Shown here one piece after another: positions 1 to 8,277 of a DNA stretch of 53,707 nt. Position numbers and translations under genes: made by a program. Position 1 is the stretch's first letter; the number at the start of each line of letters is the position of its first letter. The stretch lies in assembly GCA_017577405.1 (NCBI GenBank), contig PIUA01000013.1, positions 1 through 53,707 of the forward strand, given 5' to 3'. The notes below the pieces were generated by a model. That model did no database searches and had not been told where the DNA came from. It was given only the letters and a program-made list of their open reading frames with translations. This DNA is from Bacillota bacterium. Lineage in GTDB: Bacteria > Bacillota > Limnochordia > Limnochordales > Limnochordaceae.

Positions 1-33
1 ACCCTCGATCTGGCCACCGTCCCCGCCCCCGCG

Positions 34-1404
34 TCAGCCCGCCGCCTCGATCCGGTCGAGCCGCACCACCGTCTCCACGTGGGGCGTGTGGGGGAAGAGA
101 TCCAGCGGCTGCACCTGGCTCACCCGGTAGCCGAAGGGGAGGAGGTGGGTCAGGTCGTCCCCCAGGGTCTGGGGGTTGCAAGAGACGTAGACCACCCGCT
201 GGGGCCGGGCCCGGCCGATCTTCCGCATCACCTTCCCGCCGGCCCCGGAACGGGGCGGGTCGAGGAGGATGAGCTCGACGCCGCCCAGCTGCGCCACCGC
301 CTCGGGCAACAGGAGCCGGACAGGCCCGGCGAGGAAGCGCGCGTTGGTCAGGCCGGCCTCCCGAGCCAGCCGGCGCGCGTGCTCCACCGCCTCCTCCACC
401 CATTCAATCCCGATCACCTGGGCCGCCCGCTCGGCCAGAGGAAGGGAGAAGGTCCCCACGCCGCAGAACAGGTCCAGCACCCGGTCGGCCGGTCCCGGCT
501 CCGCCAGGGCCAGGGCTGTCGCGAGGAGACGCTCCGCCTGCTGGGTGTTGGTCTGGAAGAAGCTCTCCACGCCGATCCGGTACCGCCGGCCCCCGAGTTC
601 CTCTTCGATGGCCTCCTTCCCCCAGAGGCGGTGGACCTGGCTCACCGTCAGGGCATCCGAGGGTGAATCGTCCACCACCCAGAGGAGGCTGGCCAGCCCT
701 GCCACCCCCTGGCGCAGGGCGGCCACCAACCCCTCCTGGTCCGGGAGTTCTGGGGCCGGGCTGGTCACCAGGGCGACCATCCGCTGGCCGGTGGCCCGGC
801 CCTCCCGCAGGATGAGGGCCCGCAAGAAACCCGCGTGGGTGCGGGGATCGTAGGGCTCCAGCCCCTGCGCGGCCGCCCAGCGCTCCACAATGGGGACCGC
901 GGCCAGAAGCCCCCCGGGCGCGAGCAGGCAGCCCCGCGCGGGGACCACCTCCTGCCAGCGGCCCCGCCGGTGAAAGCCGAGGAAAGGCGTGCCGTCCGAA
1001 GCCCGGCCAAAGGTGAGCTCCAGCTTGTTCCGGTACCCCCACGGCTCCTCCATGCCGAGCACCGGGGCGATGGGCCCCTCCACCCCCGCGCGGGCCAGGG
1101 CCTCCTGAACCTGCCGGCCCTTGAAGGCGAGCTGGCCGTCGTAGGCCAAGTGCTGCAGGCTGCAGCCGCCGCAGGGGCCGTAGTGGGGGCAGGGAGCCTC
1201 GACCCGCTGGGGCGCCGGCTGGAGCACCTCCACCACCTGCCCCTCCACCCGCCGGCGGCGGCGCCGGACCTCCCGGACCCGCACCCGCTCGCCGGGCAGG
1301 GTGCCGTGCACCCGGTACCGGTCCCGGCCCAAAGAGGCCAACCCGGCGCCGTCCCGGTCCAGCGCCTCGATGACCAGTTCGACCATCTGGGCCTCCGCGC
1401 CCAT
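34..1404 (-). CDS. rlmD: 23S rRNA (uracil-5-)-methyltransferase, RlmD/RumA type
   Basis: This protein of 456 residues should transfer a methyl group from S-adenosylmethionine to C5 of a uridine in 23S rRNA. It starts with a TRAM-like RNA-binding domain (about residues 7-65). A cluster CPHYGPCGGC follows near residue 72, and a further Cys in ARGC near residue 158 would complete a [4Fe-4S] site as in E. coli RlmD. The SAM-binding motif LDLFCGVGTFSLPLAE, the LLDPPRSG motif and the catalytic Cys in VSCNPQTLGDDL are all present. The ATG at 1404 has AGGGGGA upstream. An in-frame ATG at 1386 preceded by GGAGG is a credible alternative. The exact target uridine (1939 or 747 type) cannot be told from sequence. 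Confidence 0.9.
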   Translation of the reverse strand: MGAEAQMVELVIEALDRDGAGLASLGRDRYRVHGTLPGERVRVREVRRRRRRVEGQVVEVLQPAPQRVEAPCPHYGPCGGCSLQHLAYDGQLAFKGRQVQEALARAGVEGPIAPVLGMEEPWGYRNKLELTFGRASDGTPFLGFHRRGRWQEVVPARGCLLAPGGLLAAVPIVERWAAAQGLEPYDPRTHAGFLRALILREGRATGQRMVALVTSPAPELPDQEGLVAALRQGVAGLASLLWVVDDSPSDALTVSQVHRLWGKEAIEEELGGRRYRIGVESFFQTNTQQAERLLATALALAEPGPADRVLDLFCGVGTFSLPLAERAAQVIGIEWVEEAVEHARRLAREAGLTNARFLAGPVRLLLPEAVAQLGGVELILLDPPRSGAGGKVMRKIGRARPQRVVYVSCNPQTLGDDLTHLLPFGYRVSQVQPLDLFPHTPHVETVVRLDRIEAAG

Positions 1405-1629
1405 GCCCTGTCCCCCTTCATGCGACCCGCTCTGGATCCCCGTTCGCTCTCAGCCCAGGGCGACCCTGCTGCCGGTGCCTGGTCTTCCCGGGGAACGCTG
1501 GCAAGGGTCTAGCCTTTCCAGGATCGGGGTCCAGAAGGGAGGCGGGGTGGGGTCGTGGAAGAGGCTGCCAGGCCGCCGCCCCGTCCCTGGGGGCTGGGAC
1601 GGCGCCGGCCCTGGTGGGGAGGGACGTTC

Positions 1630-2838
1630 ATGAAGGTGATGGTGGTCTTCGGCACCCGGCCCGAGGCGGTCAAGCTGGCGCCGGTCATCCAGGAGCTGGA
1701 GCGGCGCCGGGTCCAGGGCGCGGCCGTCACCACCCGGGTGGTCTTGACGGGCCAGCACCGGGAGCTGGTGGCGAGCATGCTCGCCCTCTTCCAGATCGAG
1801 GCCCATGAGGACTTGAAGATCATGCGCCCCGGCCAGGGCCTCACCCAGGTGACCGTCCGGGTGCTGGAGGGGCTGGAGCCCATCCTCCAGCGGGAGCGGC
1901 CCGACTGGGTGGTGGTGCAGGGGGACACCACCAGCGCCTTCGCGGCGGCGCTGGCCGCCTTCTACGCCCATGTGCCCGTGGCCCACGTGGAGGCGGGCCT
2001 GCGGACCTCCAGCCTCTGGCTTCCCTACCCTGAGGAGGCCAACCGGCGGCTCATCACCCGCCTGGCCACCCTCCACCTGGCGGCCACCCCTTGGGCGGCG
2101 GCCAACCTCCAGCAGGAAGGGGTGCCGCCGGAAGCGATCCGGGTGACGGGGAACCCCGTGGTTGATGCCCTCCACCAGATCCGCGCCCTCCCCCTGCGGG
2201 TGGCCCCGGACCAGGAGAAGCGCGGGGAGGCCGATCCCCTGGCGGTTCCACCCTGGGCGGACGAGGCGCTCCGCTGGCTGGGCGAACCAGGCAGCCTGGG
2301 CATCCTGCTCACCTCCCACCGCAGGGAGAACTGGGGCGAGCCCCTGGAGCGGATCTGCCGGGCGGTGCTCCACATCCTCCGGGCGGAGCCCCGGGCCCGG
2401 GTCCTCTTCCCCTGCCATCCCAACCCCCGGGTGCGGGGGGTGGCCCAGGCCATCTTGGGGGGCGAGGCGCGGGTCCGCCTGACGGAACCTTTGGGCTACC
2501 TGCCCTTCTTGAAGGCGATGGAGCGGGCCAGCCTGATCCTCTCCGATTCGGGCGGCGTCCAGGAGGAGGCGCCGGCCTTCGGCCGGCCGGTCCTGGTCCT
2601 CCGGGAGGAGACGGAGCGGCCTGAGGCGGTGGAGGCGGGGGTGGCCAACCTGGTGGGAACGGACGTGGACCGGATCGTCACCCGGGCCCTGGAACTCCTC
2701 CGGCAAGCAGGCGCCAACCGTCAGACCCTCCCACCGGCCAGCCCCTTCGGCGACGGCCGGGCGGCCCCCCGGATCGTCAGCGCTCTGCTGGGCGAGCCCG
2801 TCGAACCCTTCCAACCCAGCCCTGGGCCGGGCGCATAG
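1630..2838 (+). CDS. wecB: UDP-N-acetylglucosamine 2-epimerase, non-hydrolysing
   Basis: This 402-residue cytosolic enzyme should interconvert UDP-GlcNAc and UDP-ManNAc for cell-surface polymers (WecB/MnaA family). Family motifs run in order: GTRPEAVKLAPVI at the N terminus, TGQHREL, VQGDTTSAFAAALAAF, HVEAGLRT, SHRRENWG and SDSGGVQEEAPAFGRPVLVL near the C terminus, where the UDP and catalytic residues lie. The open frame runs back to 1555, but the ATG at 1630 follows GGGGAGGG by 6 bases and matches the usual family start (MKVMVVFGTRPE). The gene stands alone, divergent from rlmD; a GC-rich hairpin follows it. Confidence 0.93.
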   Translation: MKVMVVFGTRPEAVKLAPVIQELERRRVQGAAVTTRVVLTGQHRELVASMLALFQIEAHEDLKIMRPGQGLTQVTVRVLEGLEPILQRERPDWVVVQGDTTSAFAAALAAFYAHVPVAHVEAGLRTSSLWLPYPEEANRRLITRLATLHLAATPWAAANLQQEGVPPEAIRVTGNPVVDALHQIRALPLRVAPDQEKRGEADPLAVPPWADEALRWLGEPGSLGILLTSHRRENWGEPLERICRAVLHILRAEPRARVLFPCHPNPRVRGVAQAILGGEARVRLTEPLGYLPFLKAMERASLILSDSGGVQEEAPAFGRPVLVLREETERPEAVEAGVANLVGTDVDRIVTRALELLRQAGANRQTLPPASPFGDGRAAPRIVSALLGEPVEPFQPSPGPGA

Positions 2839-2875
2839 GCCCGCCTTTGGGAGCCCACCCTAGGCCCGGAAGGCC

Positions 2876-2905
2876 AGCCCTGGCGGGGCAGGCGCCGCCA
2901 GGGCT
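2876..2905. terminator. GC-rich hairpin after wecB
   Basis: An 11-bp perfect stem (AGCCCTGGCGG paired with CCGCCAGGGCT) with an 8-base loop lies between wecB and the germination operon. No T tract follows, so it may be a weak or factor-assisted terminator. Confidence 0.5.
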
Positions 2906-2922
2906 CAGAGCCTGCCGCGGGG

Positions 2923-3618
2923 GTGGTCGGGCTGTTGAGCGAGGCGGATCGGGCTGAGATCGCGGCGGTGGTTCAGGAGGTTTTGGCCAGCCGGGAGGCC
3001 GGCCGCCTGGGGCGGGGGGCCCCCCGCCGGGCCACCCGGAAGGTGCGGGCCGGGGGCGGGGAGCCCCAGGTCCCGGCGGGTGGCCCCAGCCTCGCGGAGG
3101 TGATGGCGGCCCTCCAGGAAGTCCGCCAGGAGCTCCACCAGCGCCTGAACGAGGAGGCCCAAGCCCGGCAGAAGCTGGCCGCCCAGCTGGAGGGCCTCCA
3201 GCAGCGCGCCGAGCCGGGGGGCGGTCCCTCGGGCCAGCAGAAGGCGGGCCAGCCGCCCGTGATCCCGGGGATCGGCCCCGTCGCCCAAACGGGGGCGGCC
3301 CCGGCCGGACCCGGTTCCGGGGAAGACGGAGGGGGATCGCTGGCAGGCGCGGGCGTCCCGGGCCGTCTGGGTGAGGGCCCAACCCCCGAACCGGGCGGGG
3401 ACCCGAAGGCTGGGAGCGGCGGCGCCCCCGGCGCTGGCCCGCACCCCAGCCAGGACCCCAGCACCGTCCACAAGCTGGCCCAGGCCAACTTCGATCTGGC
3501 CGAAGCCCTCAACCAGAACCTGCGGGACCTGAAAATGATCGTCGACCGGTCCCAGGAGCTGGTGGCCCGCATCGAGGAGCTCCTGCTCCGCCGCCGCCGG
3601 GCCCAGCAGGGGGCGTGA
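2923..3618 (+). CDS. Coiled-coil protein of unknown function leading the germination operon
   Basis: I do not recognise this 231-residue family. It has a short N-terminal segment, then a predicted coiled coil (about residues 58-105, with heptads such as LQEVRQELHQRLNEEAQARQ). A Gly/Pro/Ala-rich linker with low complexity covers about residues 108-180. A second helical segment (about 183-225) ends in RRRRAQQ. There is no signal peptide or membrane segment. Its stop is 3 bases before the start of the GerB-type permease, so it is almost certainly co-transcribed and translationally coupled with the ger genes. A scaffold or assembly role in the spore is only inference. The start is uncertain: GTG at 2923, or TTG at 2935, which would place GGGTGG at a better distance. 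Confidence 0.7.
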   Translation: MVGLLSEADRAEIAAVVQEVLASREAGRLGRGAPRRATRKVRAGGGEPQVPAGGPSLAEVMAALQEVRQELHQRLNEEAQARQKLAAQLEGLQQRAEPGGGPSGQQKAGQPPVIPGIGPVAQTGAAPAGPGSGEDGGGSLAGAGVPGRLGEGPTPEPGGDPKAGSGGAPGAGPHPSQDPSTVHKLAQANFDLAEALNQNLRDLKMIVDRSQELVARIEELLLRRRRAQQGA

Positions 3619-3621
3619 GCC

Positions 3622-4752
3622 TTGCCCTGCGCCCGGGCCCCCGAAGGGGGGCAGATCAGCGCGAGCCAGGCGGCCGGGCTGGTCTTCGCCATCGTCCTCC
3701 CACCGGCCGTCCTCTACCTGCCCTCGCTCCACGCGGTGGTGGTCCGGGCGGGGGTCGACGGCCGCATCTCCATGCTGGTAGGCGCCGGAACGGCCATGCT
3801 CCTCCTCCTCGTCTCGTGGGCCCTGGCCTTCCGCTACCCAGGGCGGACCTTCCCCGAGATGCTGGTGTTGGAGTGGGGTCGTCTCGGGCAGGTGCTGACG
3901 GGGCTGTACGTCCTGGGCCTGGTCATCCACGGCGCCTTTCAGGCCCGGGCCTTCGGCCAAGCCATCGGCCTCACCCTCCTGCCCCGCACGCCCGTCCTCC
4001 CCATCATCGCCTTCCAGCTGGTGGTGGCCGTCTGGGCGGCCCGCAAGGGGATCGAGGCCATCGCGCGGATCAACGTGGTGGCGGCGCCCTTGATGCTCCT
4101 GGGCCTGGTTACCTTGCTGATCCTGGCCTGGCGGGACCTGCAGCTGGACCGGCTCCCCCCGGCGTGGAGCGCTCCTCTCGTCGATATCCTCCGGGGCGCG
4201 GCCGCCCCTTTGGCCTGGTTTCTCGAGGCGGGCCTCCTCGCCCACATCGCCTTCCCCTACGTCTCCAACCTCCGCCGGGTGACATGGCCCTACTTTCTCT
4301 GCCTGGGCCTGGCAGGGGTGTTGCTGTCAGGCACCCTCTGGATCTCCCAGGCGGTGTTGGGGGTCCATCTCGCCCGCCAGTCCATCGCGGTGGTGGAGAA
4401 GGTGGCCCGGGAGGTGGCGCCCGTGGAGTTCTTCTCCCGGGTGGAGGCCCTCTACCTGGCCGTCTGGCAGCCCGCCTCCATTGTGGAGTTCGCCGTCCTC
4501 ATCTATGGGGCCGCCTTGGTGACCGCCCAGCTCTTCGCCCTGCGGGAGTACCAGAGCCTGGTCCTGCCCCTGGGGCTTCTCATGGTGATCGGGGGGGCCT
4601 TTCTCGTCCCCGGTGTGGCCGACATCATCAGCTTCTCCACCCAAGTGGTCCCCGTCTACGCTGTCCTGTTCGGCTTCGGGCTGCCCCTGGTCTTCCTCCT
4701 CGTCTCCCTGGGCCGGCGGGCGGGCGGCCGGGCAGCCGGGGGAGGTGGGTGA
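3622..4752 (+). CDS. gerKB: Spore germination permease, GerAB/GerKB family
   Basis: This 376-residue integral membrane protein belongs to the endospore germination permease family (APC superfamily). Its homologues sit in the spore inner membrane and bind the germinant. About ten hydrophobic segments can be counted from residue 14 (ASQAAGLVFAIVLPPAVLYL) to residue 365, and the last is followed by an Arg/Gly tail. The start is TTG at 3622 with AGGGGG about 8 bases upstream. It follows the coiled-coil gene by 3 bases and is followed by the A-subunit gene after another 3 bases. The B gene comes before the A gene, unlike the A-B-C order of gerA in Bacillus. The germinant cannot be predicted. Confidence 0.9.
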   Translation: MPCARAPEGGQISASQAAGLVFAIVLPPAVLYLPSLHAVVVRAGVDGRISMLVGAGTAMLLLLVSWALAFRYPGRTFPEMLVLEWGRLGQVLTGLYVLGLVIHGAFQARAFGQAIGLTLLPRTPVLPIIAFQLVVAVWAARKGIEAIARINVVAAPLMLLGLVTLLILAWRDLQLDRLPPAWSAPLVDILRGAAAPLAWFLEAGLLAHIAFPYVSNLRRVTWPYFLCLGLAGVLLSGTLWISQAVLGVHLARQSIAVVEKVAREVAPVEFFSRVEALYLAVWQPASIVEFAVLIYGAALVTAQLFALREYQSLVLPLGLLMVIGGAFLVPGVADIISFSTQVVPVYAVLFGFGLPLVFLLVSLGRRAGGRAAGGGG

Positions 4753-4755
4753 AGG

Positions 4756-6543
4756 GTGCCGACATCCCACCATGGGGAGCGGGAGGGCGACGATACCTCC
4801 TTCGACGGGCTGGCCGAGGCGTACTGGGCGGCGGAGGCCCAGGCCCTCCCGGGTGAGCTTCGGGAGGCGAGTCAGGCCCTCCGCCAGGGTCTGGAACGCT
4901 ATGAGGCCACCCTCGACCAAGCCGCGGAGAGCCTGGACCGGGGCCAGCGCCTTCAGGTTCTCCTCTCGGGCACGGCAGAGCTGCGCGAGCTCCCCTTGAG
5001 CCCCTCCCTGGACCAGAACGTCCAGAGCCTGGAGGCCCTCTTCCGGCACGCGGCCGACTGGGTCCTCCGGCCCTTCCGCCTGGCCGGCGGCCGGCGGGCG
5101 GTGGTCGCCTACCTGGACGGGATGGTGGATGTGGCCGTCATCGACGACCACCTGGTGAAGCCTTTGATGTACGATGCCTTCCCCTTGCGGGCGGGACCGG
5201 TGACCGCCACGGTGCAGGAGGTGCTCAAAGCCCACGCGATCGCCGCTTCCCAGGTGAGGGAAGGGGCCACCCTGGGCGAGGTGGTCAACGGCATCCTGGA
5301 CGGGGACGCCCTCCTCCTGGTGGACGGTGAGGGGGTTGGCCTCATCGTCAGCCAGCGGGGGTGGCAGAAGCGGGCCCTCAGCGAACCCCCCTCCGAGTCG
5401 ACCATTCGGGGACCCCGGGAAGGGTTCACCGAGACCCTCCGGACGAACACCGCGCTCCTCCGCCGCCGGCTCCGGACGCCCTCCCTCAAGTTCGAGGCCA
5501 TGACGGTGGGGACCCTCAGCCGCACCGATGTGGTCATCGCTTACCTGGACCGGATCGCCACCGACGCCTTGGTGGAGGAGGTCCGGAGCCGCCTGGAGCG
5601 GCTGATCATCGACTCGCCCCAGGACGTCCAATCCCTCGATGAGCTGATCCGGGACGCGCCCACCAGCCTCTTCCCCACCATCCGGGTGACCGAGCGGCCC
5701 GACGCGGTGGCGGGGGAACTCTTGGAGGGGCGGGTGGCCATCCTGGCGGCCAACACGCCCTTTGTGCTGGTGGTGCCTGCCACCTTCTGGGGCCACTTCC
5801 AATCGCCGGAGGATTACTACCACTCGTTCTACGTCGCGTCGGCCCTGCGGCTTCTCCGGATCGTCTTCGCGTTCTTGGCCCTGACCCTGCCGGCCACCTA
5901 CGTGGCCATCACCACCTTCCATGCGGACATGGTGCCGACCAGCCTTCTCATCACCATCGCCGCCGCCCGGGAAGGGGTCCCCTTCCCGGCGCTCCTGGAA
6001 GCGTTGATGATGGAGGTGATGTTCGAGGTCCTCCGGGAGGCGGGCCTGCGCCTCCCCCGGCAGGTGGGGCAGGCGGTGAGCATCGTGGGCGCGCTGGTCA
6101 TCGGCGAGGCGGCGGTCACCGCGGGCATCGTCTCCGCCCCCATGGTGATCCTGGTGGCCATGACCGGCATCGCCTCTTTCACCATCCCCTCCTACGAGAT
6201 GGCCCTGGCTATTCGGCTCCTCCGCTTCCCGGTCCTCCTGGCCGCGGGGTTCCTGGGGCTCTTCGGCGTGGGGGCGGCCATCATGTTCATCCTGGTCCAC
6301 CTGGCCGACCTGCGGAGCTTCAGCGTCCCTTACCTCGCCCCCGTGGCCCCCCTGCGCCTGGGCCGGGTGGCCAGTGTCTTCGTCCGCCCGCCCTTTTGGG
6401 CCCAGATCTTCCGTCCCAGCCTGACGGCCCAATTCAACCGGCAGCGGGCGGTCGGGGGCCTGAAGCCCCAGCCGCCCCAAACCCCGGCGCCTTCCGCCGG
6501 CTCCCCGGATGGGACAGGCCCGGAGGGGGAGGACGGCCCGTGA
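4756..6543 (+). CDS. gerKA: Spore germination protein, GerAA/GerKA family
   Basis: This 595-residue A subunit of a GerA-type germinant receptor has a long soluble N-terminal region (about 1-350) and a C-terminal membrane region with four to five hydrophobic segments (about 355-540, for example LLRIVFAFLALTLPATYVAI). Family hallmarks include VVAYLDGMVD, TVGTLSRTDVVIAYLDRIA, the GRVAILAANTPFVLVVPATF block and PFPALLEALMMEVMFEVLRE with RLPRQVGQAVSIVGALVIG. In this family the subunit forms a pentameric ion channel in the spore inner membrane. GTG at 4756 is preceded by GGAGGTG with 8-base spacing. The stop overlaps the GerC-type start by 4 bases (GTGA). Confidence 0.94.
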   Translation: MPTSHHGEREGDDTSFDGLAEAYWAAEAQALPGELREASQALRQGLERYEATLDQAAESLDRGQRLQVLLSGTAELRELPLSPSLDQNVQSLEALFRHAADWVLRPFRLAGGRRAVVAYLDGMVDVAVIDDHLVKPLMYDAFPLRAGPVTATVQEVLKAHAIAASQVREGATLGEVVNGILDGDALLLVDGEGVGLIVSQRGWQKRALSEPPSESTIRGPREGFTETLRTNTALLRRRLRTPSLKFEAMTVGTLSRTDVVIAYLDRIATDALVEEVRSRLERLIIDSPQDVQSLDELIRDAPTSLFPTIRVTERPDAVAGELLEGRVAILAANTPFVLVVPATFWGHFQSPEDYYHSFYVASALRLLRIVFAFLALTLPATYVAITTFHADMVPTSLLITIAAAREGVPFPALLEALMMEVMFEVLREAGLRLPRQVGQAVSIVGALVIGEAAVTAGIVSAPMVILVAMTGIASFTIPSYEMALAIRLLRFPVLLAAGFLGLFGVGAAIMFILVHLADLRSFSVPYLAPVAPLRLGRVASVFVRPPFWAQIFRPSLTAQFNRQRAVGGLKPQPPQTPAPSAGSPDGTGPEGEDGP

Positions 6544-7832
6544 GGCGGCTCGCGCCCCTCCTCCTGGTGGCCCTGCTGGCCGGCGGGTGCTGGGATCGGA
6601 CGGAAGTGAACGACATCGCCCTGGTGACCGCCATGGCCATCGATGTGGGATCGGAGCACCCCTACCGGCTCAGCCTGCAGATCATCCTCCCCCAGCTGGT
6701 GGGGGCGCGAAGCCCCGGGGGCGGGGGTGGGAGCAGCCCCAGCCAGGCCCAGCAAGTGGCCATCGTCGGCCGGGAGGGGCGCTCCCTCATGGAGGCCGCG
6801 GACAGCATCCAGCGGGAGGTCTCCCGGTGGCTCCGGTTTGGCCATACCAGCTTCATCGTGCTGGGGGAGGAGCTGGCCCGGCGGGGTATCACGGACGTGA
6901 TCGGCTTTCTCGCCACCCACCGGGGTGTCCGCCTCCGAACGCCCGTCTACGTGGCCGAAGGGGATGGCTTGGCGGTGCTCAAAGCCCAACCTCTCTTGGA
7001 GGGGACGCCGGGGGAGGTGGTGGAGGAGCTGGGCTCCATGCAGAACCTCCCCCGGGCGACGGTGGGCAGCGTGGCCGATGAGCTGGGCCGGGAGGGGATC
7101 GAGCCGGTGATGGCCCGACTCTCCACCACGCCCGCCCTCAGCCCCGCGGGCTTCGACGGGGGCGGGGGTGGAGGCGGGCAGGGCGCCGCGTCCACCCGGT
7201 TGGAGCTCCGGCTGACGGGGGCGGGCCTCTTCCAAGGCGACCGGCTGGTGGATTTCGTTGGCCCTCAGGAGGCGATGGCCATCGCCTGGGTCCGGAACCG
7301 GACCCTAGAGAGCCTCTTCACCGTCTTCCCGCCTGAAGGGGGCCTGGTCACCTTCAACGCGCTGAGGCTTCGGTCCCGCCTGGAGGTGGTGCCGGTCGAT
7401 CCGAGGCCTCAGGTCCGGATCCACCTGACGACCATTGGGGAGCTCCTGGAGAACAGCGCCCGTCTCGACCTGACGGACCCGGTGGTGGTGAACCGGCTGG
7501 AACGGCTCGTGGAGGCGACGGTGGCGGCGGAGATCGCCCACGCCATCGAGAGCGTGCAGAAACGGGGGACCGATGTCTTTGGCTTCGGTTTCGCCCTCTT
7601 CAAGAGGGACCCCCGGGCCTGGCGGGAACGGTGGGCCCGGGAGTGGGACCGGGTCTTCCCCACCCTCCCCGTCCAGGTGACGGCCACCGTCGACGCCCGC
7701 CGGATCGGCCTGGTGCCCGAGCCGGTGGACGCGCCGGAGCGGCCCGTCCGGCAGTTTCCGCCGGGGGAGGAGGGCGCCATCCCCCAAGATCCCACTCAGG
7801 TCTCGCCGGGGGGCGAGCCCCCTGTTGAATAG
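6540..7832 (+). CDS. gerKC: Spore germination lipoprotein, GerAC/GerKC family
   Basis: This 430-residue C subunit of the germinant receptor is a lipoprotein expected on the outer face of the spore inner membrane. GTG at 6540 overlaps the A-subunit stop. It gives a perfect signal: two Arg, a Leu/Ala-rich core, then the lipobox LLAGGC with Cys18, followed by the family motif WDRTEVNDIALVTAMAID. Longer in-frame versions reaching back to 6396 would bury this signal and are unlikely. Two glycine-rich inserts (about residues 58-68 and 204-215) are not typical of Bacillus GerC proteins. The C-terminal domain (FGFGFALFKRDPRAWRERW) matches the family. It overlaps the next small gene by 8 bases. Confidence 0.93.
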   Translation: MRRLAPLLLVALLAGGCWDRTEVNDIALVTAMAIDVGSEHPYRLSLQIILPQLVGARSPGGGGGSSPSQAQQVAIVGREGRSLMEAADSIQREVSRWLRFGHTSFIVLGEELARRGITDVIGFLATHRGVRLRTPVYVAEGDGLAVLKAQPLLEGTPGEVVEELGSMQNLPRATVGSVADELGREGIEPVMARLSTTPALSPAGFDGGGGGGGQGAASTRLELRLTGAGLFQGDRLVDFVGPQEAMAIAWVRNRTLESLFTVFPPEGGLVTFNALRLRSRLEVVPVDPRPQVRIHLTTIGELLENSARLDLTDPVVVNRLERLVEATVAAEIAHAIESVQKRGTDVFGFGFALFKRDPRAWRERWAREWDRVFPTLPVQVTATVDARRIGLVPEPVDAPERPVRQFPPGEEGAIPQDPTQVSPGGEPPVE

Positions 7833-8049
7833 CCTCGCCTTCAGCCTGGGGGTGGTGGCCGCGGCCCTGTGGGAGGGCTTGCGCCTCTGGCAGGCGGGGC
7901 TCCGGCGGGAAGCGGCGGTCACCTGGGCCCTTTGGGGCCTGGGGCTGGTGCTGGGGAACGTGGCCATCCACGTGCAGCCCGGCTTCAGCCTGATCCTCTG
8001 GATCAACCAGTTCTTCAAGCCTGTCGGCCGTCTCTTGACGGGGCCCTGA
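7825..8049 (+). CDS. Small two-helix membrane protein, candidate germination D subunit
   Basis: This 74-residue protein starts at TTG 7825, inside the last codons of the GerC-type gene, which implies translational coupling. It has two hydrophobic stretches, about residues 3-20 (LAFSLGVVAAALWEGLRL) and 31-62, separated by a short basic loop. Some Bacillus ger operons encode a D subunit of about this size with two membrane helices that tunes receptor activity. Size, topology and position match that idea, but I cannot align it with a named D protein, so the function is inferred from context. It ends the operon. Confidence 0.72.
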   Translation: MNSLAFSLGVVAAALWEGLRLWQAGLRREAAVTWALWGLGLVLGNVAIHVQPGFSLILWINQFFKPVGRLLTGP

Positions 8050-8055
8050 CGCCTC

Positions 8056-8099
8056 GCCGGGGCTCCCCGGCCGCCCCCGGCTCCCGGCCGAGCCCCGGC
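8056..8099. terminator. Candidate terminator of the germination operon
   Basis: Ten-base arms GCCGGGGCTC and GAGCCCCGGC pair around a 24-base GC-rich loop just after the last ger gene. No T tract follows. The rest of the gap to 8278 holds further GC-rich palindromes but no convincing gene. Confidence 0.4.
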
Positions 8100-8277
8100 C
8101 AGCCAGGCCGGGTCGTCCGGAGCTCCGCCCGGGCCGGCCCAGCCCTTCCTTCTCGGGCGGCGCCTCTGGCTTAGGGAGGAAGTGCCCGCCGGGCGGGGAA
8201 CTTAGGGCCCGGGCGGGCTGGGGTACCCGTTTTCGGTTGGTAGGGCGATCTATGGGGCGACGGCTGGAGGGTGAGGG

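Noticed and set aside
1..33. Possible end of a gene before rlmD
   Set aside because: Too short to assign.
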